64,000 nucleotides of DNA from Polaribacter sp. Hel1_33_78 (GTDB taxonomy: Bacteria; Bacteroidota; Bacteroidia; Flavobacteriales; Flavobacteriaceae). Location of the stretch: contig NZ_LT629794.1 of assembly GCF_900106075.1 (NCBI RefSeq), positions 2,687,501 through 2,751,500 on the forward strand, read 5' to 3'. Both the position numbers and the translations under genes were made by a program. The notes under the pieces were generated by a model that saw only the letters and a program-made list of their open reading frames with translations, had not been told where the DNA came from and ran no database searches. Positions 35,196 through 42,482 of this stretch are shown here, in pieces; position 1 is the first letter of the stretch; every line of letters starts with the position of its first letter.

Positions 35196-35492
35196 ATGTC
35201 AATTAAAAAACAATTTTTAAAAAGTAAGCCAGTGTGTAAAGTAACTTTTACTGTACCTGCTGAAGAAGCAAATAATGTTGCAGTAGTTGGAAGCTTTAAT
35301 GAGTGGAATGGAAAAGCAACTCCACTTAAAAAATTAAAAAATGGATCTTTTAAAGGTACTGTTGATTTAGATTGTGGAACTGCGTATGAATTCAGATATC
35401 TAGTTGATGGAGAATATATAAATGAACAAGAAGCGGATGGTTCCGTTTGGAGCGATTTTGCTGGAGCTAATAACTGTGTATTAAGTTTATAA
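35196..35492 (+). CDS. Free-standing CBM48/isoamylase-N glycogen-binding domain protein
   Basis: This 98-residue protein is almost entirely one CBM48-like (AMPK-beta/early-set) domain: CKVTFTVPAEEANNVAVVGSFNEWNGKATPLKKLKNGSFKGTVDLDCGTAYEFRYLVDGEYINEQEADG, with GSFNEWN and the FRYLVDG strand as signatures. Such domains bind alpha-glucans in branching enzymes and AMPK. Here no catalytic module is attached and there is no signal peptide, so a cytosolic glycan-binding or regulatory role is inferred. A terminator shared with thyA follows. Confidence 0.87.
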   Translation: MSIKKQFLKSKPVCKVTFTVPAEEANNVAVVGSFNEWNGKATPLKKLKNGSFKGTVDLDCGTAYEFRYLVDGEYINEQEADGSVWSDFAGANNCVLSL

Positions 35493-35510
35493 TACTTATT
35501 ATGTAGTATA

Positions 35511-35551
35511 AAAAAAGAACGTTCAAATTAGAATTGAACGCTCTTTTTTTA
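35511..35551. terminator. Bidirectional terminator between CBM48 gene and thyA
   Basis: AGAACGTTCAA (35516-35526) pairs with TTGAACGCTCT (35534-35544) with one mismatch, flanked by an A run on the left and TTTTTTT on the right. It serves both convergent genes. Confidence 0.85.
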
Positions 35552-36373
35552 CACTGCCACGATACCTTTTATATGCGGATGCGGATTGTAATCTAACAAC
35601 TCAAAATCATCAAAAGTAAAATCTTCGATGTTTTTTATAGCTGGATTAATTTTCATTTTTGGCAATGACCTTAAATCCCTAGACAATTGTAATTCTAACT
35701 GTTCTAGATGATTGTTATAAATATGTGCATCTCCAAAAGTATGTATAAATTCTCCTGCTTCATAACCACAAACTTGTGCAATCATCATTGTAAATAATGC
35801 ATAAGAGGCAATGTTAAAAGGAACTCCTAAAAAGATATCTGCACTTCTTTGATATAGCTGACAAGATAATTTTCCGTCAGTAACATAAAATTGAAAAAAT
35901 GCATGACAAGGAGGCAAAGCTGCTTTTCCATTGGAAACATTTTCTGAAAATGAAATAGAGGTATCTGGCAATACCGAAGGATTCCATGCCGAAACCAACA
36001 TTCTTCTAGAATTCGGATTCTTTTTTAAAGTTTCAATCACTTCTTTTAATTGATCTACTTCATCGCTATTCCAATTGCGCCATTGATGACCATAAACAGG
36101 TCCTAAATCTCCATTTTCATCTGCCCAATCATTCCAAATTCTTACACCCTTTTCTTGCAGATATTTAATATTGGTATCGCCTTTTATAAACCAAAGCAAT
36201 TCGTAAACAATCGATTTTAAATGCAACTTTTTTGTGGTTACCATTGGAAAACCTTCACTCAAATCAAAACGCATTTGATATCCAAAAACACTTTTTGTTC
36301 CTGTGCCTGTTCTATCTCCTTTTTCGTTTCCGTTCTCTAAAACGTGTTTTACTAAATCGTGATATTGACGCAT
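35549..36373 (-). CDS. thyA: Thymidylate synthase
   Basis: ThyA makes dTMP from dUMP with methylene-tetrahydrofolate. The 274-residue protein is a standard Thy[32 protein letters not shown] at the N-terminus, then [14 protein letters not shown] and VYGHQWRNW. The active-site Cys lies in [13 protein letters not shown], followed by [25 protein letters not shown] and [17 protein letters not shown] [18 protein letters not shown] short insertion ([13 protein letters not shown]) precedes the active site. It lies 67 bp downstream of the nucleoside transporter gene on the same strand. Confidence 0.97.
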   Translation of the reverse strand: MRQYHDLVKHVLENGNEKGDRTGTGTKSVFGYQMRFDLSEGFPMVTTKKLHLKSIVYELLWFIKGDTNIKYLQEKGVRIWNDWADENGDLGPVYGHQWRNWNSDEVDQLKEVIETLKKNPNSRRMLVSAWNPSVLPDTSISFSENVSNGKAALPPCHAFFQFYVTDGKLSCQLYQRSADIFLGVPFNIASYALFTMMIAQVCGYEAGEFIHTFGDAHIYNNHLEQLELQLSRDLRSLPKMKINPAIKNIEDFTFDDFELLDYNPHPHIKGIVAV

Positions 36374-36397
36374 TGTTTAATCATTTAATTATTACAC

Positions 36398-36427
36398 TGT
36401 TTAAACGTATACACACACGCTTAAACA
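36398..36427. repeat. Inverted repeat between transporter gene and thyA
   Basis: TGTTTAAACGT (36398-36408) and ACGCTTAAACA (36417-36427) form an 11-bp stem with one mismatch in the 67-bp gap. There is no T run on the minus strand, so it is more likely an mRNA-stability hairpin or protein site than a terminator. Confidence 0.4.
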
Positions 36428-36440
36428 ATTATACTTTTTT

Positions 36441-37844
36441 CTAGCCTATAATCATCCCTGCAATCGTTGCAGACATTAAAGAAGCAATTGAACCACCAAT
36501 TAAAGCTTTCATTCCGAATTCTGATAACGTTTTACGTTGACCAGGAGCTAAAGAACCAATACCACCTATTTGGATCCCAATAGAAGCAAAGTTTGCAAAA
36601 CCGCACAACATATAGGTTGCCATTATCACAGATTTATTAAAGGTAAGATGTGTTGCATTTGCTACATTTTTTAATTCTGCTAATTGAATATACCCAACAA
36701 ATTCGCTTGCTGCTAATTTAATTCCTAGTAACTGACCCATCATAGAAATATCTGCACTAGGCACTCCAATTAGCCACATTAATGGCGCAAAAATAGATCC
36801 CAAGATAAATTCTAATGATAAGGCTTTATATGCTGAGTTTTCTGCAATAATACTATTCAAAGTTGTTACGTCTCCAACCCAACCTAACATACCATTTAAC
36901 ATGGCAATAACAGCAACAAAAACTAGAAGCATTGCTCCAACATTTACTGCTAAGCGCAAACCTTCAGTAGTCCCATTTGCAATAGCATCTAAAATATTAG
37001 ATCCTATTTTCTCTTGAGAAACCGTAACATCTGAATTTACCTTTTCAGTTTGGGGATATAATATTTTTGAAACTACAATAGCTCCTGGAGCTGCCATAAC
37101 TGAAGCTGCTAAAAGGTGTTTCGCAAATACTAACTCCAAAGCTTTGTCTCCACCTCCTAAAAAACCAATGTAAGCTGCCAAAACTGCTCCTGCTACTGTA
37201 GCCATGCCGCCAATCATAACCAAAAGCATTTCTGACTTATTCATTTTTTCTAAATAAGCTTTTATTAAAAGTGGTGCTTCTGTTTGCCCTAAAAATATAT
37301 TACCTGCTACAGAAAGACTTTCCATTCCAGAAATTCCTAAAAACTTAGATAAACCAATTGCTAAAACTTTAACAACTTTTTGAATAATCCCCAAATAAAA
37401 TAATAATGAAGTTAGCGCTGAAAAGAAAATAATAGTTGGTAATACTTGAAAAGCAAATATGTATCCAAATTTACTCATATCACCCACCATACCTGCAAAT
37501 AAAAACTCACTACCTGCCTTTGTATACCCTAATATTTCTATAAATACTCCGCCAACCAATTCAAAAATAGATTGAATAAATTCTACCTTTAGAACACCAA
37601 TTGCAATTATTAATTGAAGAAATAAACCAATAGCTACTTTCTTCCAGTCAATTGCCTTTTTATTAGCGCTAAATAAAAAGGCAATAATAATTAGAGCGAA
37701 CATTCCTAAAACCCCTCTCCATAAACTACTCAGAGAAAATCCTTGGCTTGGTAAAATTTCAGACACATCAGCGACTGTTTCGGTATTTTGAGAAAAAATT
37801 GAAATTGATAATAAACAAAAAATGACTGTAAGTATTTTTTTCAT
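36441..37844 (-). CDS. Concentrative nucleoside transporter (CNT/NupC family)
   Basis: This 467-residue inner-membrane protein imports nucleosides with an ion gradient. The three CNT parts are in order: a Nucleos_tra2_N-like helix pair (about 38-105), the gate domain and the C-terminal domain. Motifs include GNIFLGQTEAPLLIKAYLEKMNKSEMLLVMIGGMATVAGAVLAAYIGF, FAPLMWLIGVP and LCGFANFASIGIQIGGIGSLAP, which carry the nucleoside-binding residues (GQTEAPL, NFASIGIQIGG). An N-terminal hydrophobic stretch ending in FSQ looks like a cleavable signal. It follows the DUF151 nuclease gene by 18 bp and precedes thyA, suggesting a nucleoside-salvage operon. Confidence 0.92.
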   Translation of the reverse strand: MKKILTVIFCLLSISIFSQNTETVADVSEILPSQGFSLSSLWRGVLGMFALIIIAFLFSANKKAIDWKKVAIGLFLQLIIAIGVLKVEFIQSIFELVGGVFIEILGYTKAGSEFLFAGMVGDMSKFGYIFAFQVLPTIIFFSALTSLLFYLGIIQKVVKVLAIGLSKFLGISGMESLSVAGNIFLGQTEAPLLIKAYLEKMNKSEMLLVMIGGMATVAGAVLAAYIGFLGGGDKALELVFAKHLLAASVMAAPGAIVVSKILYPQTEKVNSDVTVSQEKIGSNILDAIANGTTEGLRLAVNVGAMLLVFVAVIAMLNGMLGWVGDVTTLNSIIAENSAYKALSLEFILGSIFAPLMWLIGVPSADISMMGQLLGIKLAASEFVGYIQLAELKNVANATHLTFNKSVIMATYMLCGFANFASIGIQIGGIGSLAPGQRKTLSEFGMKALIGGSIASLMSATIAGMIIG

Positions 37845-37862
37845 AATCTAGTTGTAATACAT

Positions 37863-38474
37863 TTAAGAACGTTTGCTAATTTCGTCTCTAATTTTTGCAG
37901 CTATTTCATAATTTTCATTAACAACTGCATTGTTTAATTGTTTGTGTAATTCTTTTAAAGACAAACGCGAGTAACTATTTTCTTCTTTATCAAGAGCCTC
38001 CTCTAATTCAAAAGAGAGTTCAGAAGGTTCTTTTTTCTTTTGAATAGCCATTTCTTCTTCAGCTTTTAAATAAACACCAGCTTTATCTAGGATGTTTTCA
38101 TAAGTATAAATTGGCGCTTTAAAACGCACTGCGATCGCTATAGCATCAGAAGTTCTGCTGTCGATGACCTCTTGCTTGCCTTCTCTTTCACAAATTAAAC
38201 TAGAAAAGAAAACTCCGTCTACCAGCTTATGAATAATTACTTCTTTTATGTTAATTTCATACCGATCAGAAAACGTTTTAAATAAATCGTGTGTAAGCGG
38301 TCTTGGCGGTCTAATTTCGGTTTCTAGCGCAATAGCAATAGATTGTGCTTCAAATGCTCCAATTATAATAGGTAATGTTCTTGTTCCTTCCATTTCACTC
38401 AAAACTAATGCATACGCACCGCTTTGAGTTTGACTGTAAGAAATTCCTTTAATATTTAGTAGTATTAAACTCAT
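37863..38474 (-). CDS. Bifunctional nuclease (DUF151) with C-terminal UVR motif
   Basis: This 203-residue protein has the bifunctional-nuclease (DNase/RNase, DUF151) domain at about 1-140, with LILLNIKGISYSQTQSGAYALVLSEMEGTRTLPIIIGAFEAQSIA, RPLTHDLF and DSRTSDAIAIAVRFKAPIYTYE. The tail ends in an UVR-like helix pair (LKELHKQLNNAVVNENYEIAAKIRDEISKR), a protein-contact motif also found in UvrB, UvrC and McsA. This combination is common in Bacteroidetes. It is the first gene of the unit with the CNT transporter and thyA. Confidence 0.9.
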   Translation of the reverse strand: MSLILLNIKGISYSQTQSGAYALVLSEMEGTRTLPIIIGAFEAQSIAIALETEIRPPRPLTHDLFKTFSDRYEINIKEVIIHKLVDGVFFSSLICEREGKQEVIDSRTSDAIAIAVRFKAPIYTYENILDKAGVYLKAEEEMAIQKKKEPSELSFELEEALDKEENSYSRLSLKELHKQLNNAVVNENYEIAAKIRDEISKRS

Positions 38475-38586
38475 ATATAATTATATACGATACAAAAGAG
38501 TATCTTATATTACATTTTTTCTGAGGGCACAATTTAATAAAAATAATAGATTGAATACTTTTATTTAAAGAGTTTTTATGAAAAGA

Positions 38587-38622
38587 AAAAACCTACTAGT
38601 TATAAAACTAATAGGCCTCCAT
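38587..38622. terminator. Hairpin terminator after etfA
   Basis: CCTACTAGTT (38593-38602) pairs imperfectly with AACTAATAGG (38606-38615), with an A run on the left and T-containing sequence on the right. Read on the minus strand it ends the etfBA transcript. Confidence 0.55.
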
Positions 38623-38649
38623 TTAAACCAACTAATTTAAATATTTGAA

Positions 38650-39612
38650 TTAAGCTTGTTTAAAAGCTTTTAACTTCTCTATTAATTTTGGAACTACCTC
38701 AAAAGCATCACCAACAATACCATAATCTGCAGCTTTAAAGAAAGGTGCCTCTGGATCTGTGTTAATAACTACTTTTACTTTGGATGCGTTAATTCCGGCT
38801 AAATGCTGGATTGCTCCAGAAATTCCGATAGCTATATATAAATTAGATGCTACAGGTTTTCCTGTTTGCCCAACATGTTCGCCGTGAGGACGCCAACCTA
38901 AATCTGAAACTGGTTTAGAACATGCAGTTGCAGCACCTAAAATATCTGCTAACTCCTCAATCATTCCCCAATTTTCTGGCCCTTTTAAACCTCTTCCTGC
39001 AGAAACAACTGTATCTGCATCTGCAATGGTTACTTGACCTGTAATTCTTTCTACTTTTTCTGATGTTACTCCTAAATCCGTGTCAGATACTGAAGCTTCA
39101 AAATTTTCTACTATTCCAGAAACTAAATTCTCATGAATTCCATAAGAATTTTTAGCGACTCCAATTACTTTTTTCTCCGAAGAAATTACGGTATTTGAAA
39201 ATGCTTTGTTAGAAAATGCTTTTCTTTTTACTGTAAATGGATGCGTAGCACTTGGCAATGCAACCACATTAGATGCATAACCGGCATCTAACGCCACTGC
39301 TATCATTGGTGCAACAAATAATCCATCTATACTAGAATCTAAAATCACTACTGAAGAACCTTGTGCATCTGCCACTTGTTTTATAACCGATGCATATGCT
39401 TTGGCATTAAATGTAGCTAAAGAATCGTTAGAAACTGAAACTACTTTTTCTGCTCCATAAGCAAATAACTCTTCATTATTATTGGCATTTATTGCAAGAG
39501 CAATTACATTACTTCCTAATTGTTCAGCAACCTTTTTCCCGTAAGAAACTACCTCAAAAGCACTCTTTTTGAATTTTCCTTCTGTTGAATCTGCAAAAAC
39601 TAAAACTGACAT
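38650..39612 (-). CDS. etfA: Electron transfer flavoprotein, alpha subunit
   Basis: EtfA carries the FAD that accepts electrons from acyl-CoA and other dehydrogenases and hands them to ETF:quinone oxidoreductase. The 320-residue protein has the N-terminal ETF fold (about 1-185) and the FAD domain with VVSAGRGLKGPENWG, LGAATACSKPVSDLGWRPHGEHVGQTGKPV, and the signature LYIAIGISGAIQHLAGINASKVKVVINTDPEAPFFKAADYGIVGD. It lies 109 bp after etfB; that gap holds a repeat-like element. Confidence 0.97.
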   Translation of the reverse strand: MSVLVFADSTEGKFKKSAFEVVSYGKKVAEQLGSNVIALAINANNNEELFAYGAEKVVSVSNDSLATFNAKAYASVIKQVADAQGSSVVILDSSIDGLFVAPMIAVALDAGYASNVVALPSATHPFTVKRKAFSNKAFSNTVISSEKKVIGVAKNSYGIHENLVSGIVENFEASVSDTDLGVTSEKVERITGQVTIADADTVVSAGRGLKGPENWGMIEELADILGAATACSKPVSDLGWRPHGEHVGQTGKPVASNLYIAIGISGAIQHLAGINASKVKVVINTDPEAPFFKAADYGIVGDAFEVVPKLIEKLKAFKQA

Positions 39613-39626
39613 ATTTTTATTTTTTT

Positions 39627-39704
39627 ACCCTGAACTTGTTGCAGGATTTAATTATTTTATCTTTCCTCTTTAAACGAGATTCCGAAATAAACTCGGAATG
39701 ATTT
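39627..39704. repeat. Two-hairpin REP-like intergenic element
   Basis: Between etfB and etfA there are two small inverted repeats. The first is CCTGAACTTGTTGCAGG (39629-39645). The second is ATTCCGA (39679-39685) with TCGGAAT (39693-39699). Sequences of this look (TCCTGAACTTGTTGCAGG, GAGATTCCGAAATAAACTCGGAATGA) recur in intergenic regions of many flavobacteria as I recall, but copy number in this genome cannot be seen here. Confidence 0.45.
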
Positions 39705-39721
39705 CATCTTTACTAAAAAAG

Positions 39722-40468
39722 TTAAATCACTTTAGCTTCATTATGCAATAAGTTAATTAACTCATCAATATTATCCGCATCTACTAATTTTACAGCTCCT
39801 TTTGGCACTGGCTTTTCAAATGACTCTGCAGAAGTTGCATTTTCTACAGTAATTGGTTCAAGGACATTTAAAGGTTTTTTACGAGCCATCATAATTCCAC
39901 GCATATTTGGTATACGTAAATCTTTTTCTTCAACAATTCCTTTTTGACCAGCAACAACTAATGGTAAAGATGTACGTAAATGTTCATTTCCACCGTCAAT
40001 TTCTCTAGATAGAGAAACCGAAGTTCCGTCAACTTCCATTCCAACACAACCATTCACAAAATTGTAATCTATTAAAGAAGCTAACATACCAGGAACCATT
40101 CCTCCATTATAATCAATGGATTCTCTACCCGCTAAAACTAAATCATATTCTCCGTTTTTAACAACTTCTGCTAATTGCTTTGCAACAGATAAACCATCAG
40201 TAGCCTCCATATTAACACGAACTGCAGCATCTGCTCCAATTGCCAATGCTTTACGTAAAGTTGGCTCAGTAGATGCATTTCCTACGTTCACAACTGTTAC
40301 ACTTGCCCCTTGTTTTTCTTTAAACCACATAGCTCTTGTAAGGCTAAACTCATCATAAGGATTAATTACAAACTGAACTCCATTTGTATCAAACTTAGTG
40401 TCGTTTTCTGTAAAATTAATTTTAGAAGTGGTATCAGGAACATGACTAATACATACCAATATTTTCAT
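39722..40468 (-). CDS. etfB: Electron transfer flavoprotein, beta subunit
   Basis: EtfB pairs with EtfA and binds AMP structurally. The 248-residue protein has MKILVCISHVPDTTSKINF, GVQFVINPYDEFSLTRAMW, ALAIGADAAVRVNME, DLVLAGRESIDYNGGMVPGMLASLIDYNFVNGC (the ETF-beta signature) and GIVEEKDLRIPNMRGIMMARKKPL. It is the first gene of the etfBA operon. A -7 box TAATTTTG (40506-40499, minus strand) lies 30 bp upstream. A 30-bp palindrome at 40519-40548 covers the -33 region, so repression by a dimeric regulator is likely. Confidence 0.97.
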   Translation of the reverse strand: MKILVCISHVPDTTSKINFTENDTKFDTNGVQFVINPYDEFSLTRAMWFKEKQGASVTVVNVGNASTEPTLRKALAIGADAAVRVNMEATDGLSVAKQLAEVVKNGEYDLVLAGRESIDYNGGMVPGMLASLIDYNFVNGCVGMEVDGTSVSLSREIDGGNEHLRTSLPLVVAGQKGIVEEKDLRIPNMRGIMMARKKPLNVLEPITVENATSAESFEKPVPKGAVKLVDADNIDELINLLHNEAKVI

Positions 40469-40498
40469 AAATTTTATTTTTAATCATTTTTTCTGGAG

Positions 40499-40548
40499 CA
40501 AAATTACGTCTTTTTTTTAAAAAATACTATGCACGCATAGTATTTTTT
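40499..40548 (-). promoter_or_regulatory. etfB promoter with long palindromic operator
   Basis: On the minus strand TAATTTTG (40506-40499) matches TAnnTTTG. Just upstream, AAAAAATACTATGC (40519-40532) and GCATAGTATTTTTT (40535-40548) form a perfect 14-bp inverted repeat around AC. Its position over the -33 region and its dyad form suggest a TetR- or MarR-type repressor site. It lies 136 bp from pdhB, so it may or may not affect that gene too. Confidence 0.6.
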
Positions 40549-40644
40549 TTATTATTTATTAATTTCCGAAAACGATTGAGTGTTTATTCTCCTATTTCCA
40601 ATGAGTTTCTATAGTTGAACAAAAAAAATTGACAATTATTTCAT

Positions 40645-40652
40645 TACTTTTG
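40645..40652 (+). promoter_or_regulatory. -7 element of the pdhB promoter
   Basis: TACTTTTG matches TAnnTTTG and lies 31 bp before the pdhB ATG. The nearest upstream TTG (40629-40631) is only 13 bp away, too close for a normal -33 element. Confidence 0.5.
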
Positions 40653-40683
40653 CAACAAGAATAAATAACTATATTAAAAATAC

Positions 40684-41661
40684 ATGAAAACAGTTCAATT
40701 CAGAGAAGCTATTTGCGAAGCAATGAGTGAAGAAATGCGCCGAGATGAAAGCATTTATTTAATGGGTGAAGAAGTTGCGGAATACAACGGAGCTTACAAA
40801 GCTAGTAAAGGAATGTTAGATGAGTTTGGAGCAAAGAGGGTTATAGATACTCCAATTGCTGAACTTGGTTTTGCTGGTATTGCAATTGGTTCTGCTATGA
40901 ATGGGAATAGACCTATTGTAGAATATATGACGTTTAACTTTTCTTTGGTTGGTATTGATCAAATTATAAACAACGCTGCAAAGATTAGACAGATGTCTGG
41001 TGGTCAATTTAACTGTCCAATTGTATTTAGAGGTCCAACAGCATCTGCTGGCCAATTAGGAGCAACACACTCGCAGGCATTTGAAAACTGGTTTGCAAAT
41101 ACACCTGGTTTAAAAGTGATTGTGCCGTCAAATCCTTATGATGCGAAAGGTTTATTAAAAGCAGCTATTAGAGACGATGATCCAGTAATTTTTATGGAAT
41201 CTGAGCAGATGTATGGTGATAAAATGGAAATTCCAGAAGGAGAATATATAATTCCTATTGGGGTTGCAGATATTAAAAGAGAAGGTACTGATGTAACTTT
41301 GGTCTCTTTTGGAAAAATTATCAAGGAAGCTTACAAAGCTGCTGATGAATTAGCGAAAGAAAATATTTCTGTAGAAATTATCGATTTAAGAACTGTGAGA
41401 CCTATGGATCATGCAGCAATTATTAAATCTGTTAAGAAAACAAATAGATTAGTAGTTTTAGAAGAAGCATGGCCTTTTGGAAGTATTGCAACTGAAATTA
41501 CCTATAGAATTCAAGACGAAATATTTGACTATTTAGATGCTCCTGTAAAAAGAATTACAACCGCAGATACTCCTGCTCCATATTCTCCCGTTTTATTTGA
41601 AAAATGGATCCCAAATTCTAATGATGTAATAAAAGCAGTTAAAGACGTTTTATATATATAG
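40684..41661 (+). CDS. pdhB: Pyruvate dehydrogenase E1 component, beta subunit
   Basis: With an alpha subunit (not in this window), this 325-residue protein forms the thiamine-dependent E1 of pyruvate dehydrogenase. Motifs: VQFREAICEAMSEEMRRDESIYLMGEEVAEYNGAYK (Glu for TPP activation), RVIDTPIAELGFAGIAIGSAMNG, EYMTFNFSLVGIDQIINNAAKIRQMSGGQFNCPIVFRGP, GATHSQAFENWFANTPGLKVIVPSNPYDAKGLL and ISVEIIDLRTVRPMD. It could in principle be the beta subunit of another 2-oxo-acid dehydrogenase, but the strong GAYKASKG and GQLGATHSQ motifs favour pyruvate. A terminator follows, so it is transcribed alone. Confidence 0.92.
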   Translation: MKTVQFREAICEAMSEEMRRDESIYLMGEEVAEYNGAYKASKGMLDEFGAKRVIDTPIAELGFAGIAIGSAMNGNRPIVEYMTFNFSLVGIDQIINNAAKIRQMSGGQFNCPIVFRGPTASAGQLGATHSQAFENWFANTPGLKVIVPSNPYDAKGLLKAAIRDDDPVIFMESEQMYGDKMEIPEGEYIIPIGVADIKREGTDVTLVSFGKIIKEAYKAADELAKENISVEIIDLRTVRPMDHAAIIKSVKKTNRLVVLEEAWPFGSIATEITYRIQDEIFDYLDAPVKRITTADTPAPYSPVLFEKWIPNSNDVIKAVKDVLYI

Positions 41662-41686
41662 TTTAAACTTTTTTTAAAAGAAATAT

Positions 41687-41723
41687 AGAATCCTTTTTGA
41701 TGAATTTCAAAAAGGATTTTTTA
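41687..41723 (+). terminator. Terminator after pdhB
   Basis: AATCCTTTTTGA (41689-41700) pairs with TCAAAAAGGATT (41707-41718), a perfect 12-bp stem with a 6-nt loop, followed by TTTT. Confidence 0.88.
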
Positions 41724-41781
41724 TTGCTTTCTATATTCCTAATCTGTTCGAAAACCATTGCGTAATTTCACTATAAATTTC

Positions 41782-41812
41782 CTTGAAAAACTTTCTAGAT
41801 TAATTACTTTTG
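41782..41812 (+). promoter_or_regulatory. ppa promoter (-33 TTG, -7 TACTTTTG)
   Basis: TTG at 41783-41785 and TACTTTTG at 41805-41812 are spaced by 19 bp, the classic Bacteroidetes promoter layout, 24 bp before the ppa ATG. Confidence 0.75.
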
Positions 41813-41836
41813 CCGGAAGTTTAAAAATAAAAATTC

Positions 41837-42364
41837 ATGAGCCTAGAAAATAAGAAAACTTTCGATGTTTTAATCGAGATACCTAAAGGAAGTAGAAATA
41901 AATATGAATATGATTTTGATTTGAATAAAATACGTTTCGACAGAATGTTATTCTCTTCTATGATGTATCCTGCAGATTATGGTTTTGTACCAGAAACATT
42001 AGCATTAGACGATGATCCATTAGATGTTTTAGTTTTAGGACATGAACCAACTTTTCCTATGTGTGTTATTGAAGTAAAACCTATTGGAGTCTTTCATATG
42101 ACAGATGAAAAAGGGCCAGATGAAAAAATTATTTGTGTACCTATTTCAGATCCAATTTGGAATAATAAAAATGATATTTCAGACTTAAATCCTCATAGGT
42201 TAAAAGAAATAGAACATTTCTTTCAAGTTTATAAAGATTTAGAAAAGAAAAAAGTAGATGTTGGTGGTTGGGGAAATGCTACAGAAGCAATGCAAATCTA
42301 TAAAGATTGTGTTAGGAGATACGAAAAAAGCGACTACAAAAAGACCGATAATTTCAAGATATAG
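41837..42364 (+). CDS. ppa: Inorganic pyrophosphatase (family I, soluble)
   Basis: This cytosolic enzyme hydrolyses pyrophosphate to two phosphates and pulls biosynthetic reactions forward. The 175-residue protein shows the family I residues: IEIPKGSRNKYEYD, the MYPADYGFVPETLALDDDPLDVLVLG metal site with its three Asp, and a second acidic site near DEKIICVPISDP. Length is typical of bacterial hexameric enzymes. It has its own promoter and terminator and stands directly before the membrane pyrophosphatase gene, so both pyrophosphate-splitting systems are neighbours. Confidence 0.96.
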   Translation: MSLENKKTFDVLIEIPKGSRNKYEYDFDLNKIRFDRMLFSSMMYPADYGFVPETLALDDDPLDVLVLGHEPTFPMCVIEVKPIGVFHMTDEKGPDEKIICVPISDPIWNNKNDISDLNPHRLKEIEHFFQVYKDLEKKKVDVGGWGNATEAMQIYKDCVRRYEKSDYKKTDNFKI

Positions 42365-42387
42365 AAATTATTATATTATAAAATTAA

Positions 42388-42424
42388 AGACCTCCTAAAA
42401 TTAAACATTTTAGGAGGTTTTTTA
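42388..42424 (+). terminator. Terminator after ppa
   Basis: CCTCCTAAAAT (42391-42401) pairs perfectly with ATTTTAGGAGG (42407-42417) over a 5-nt loop, followed by TTTTTT. It separates ppa from hppA, which must have its own promoter. Confidence 0.92.
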
Positions 42425-42482
42425 GTTCTGTTGGATTTTATTACTTTTACCACCGTTTTAAACTAATCAAATATAAAAATTT

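Noticed and set aside
40629..40652. Complete pdhB promoter with TTGACA as -33 element
   Set aside because: The gap to TACTTTTG is only 13 bp, too short for the Bacteroidetes sigma factor; only the -7 box is kept.
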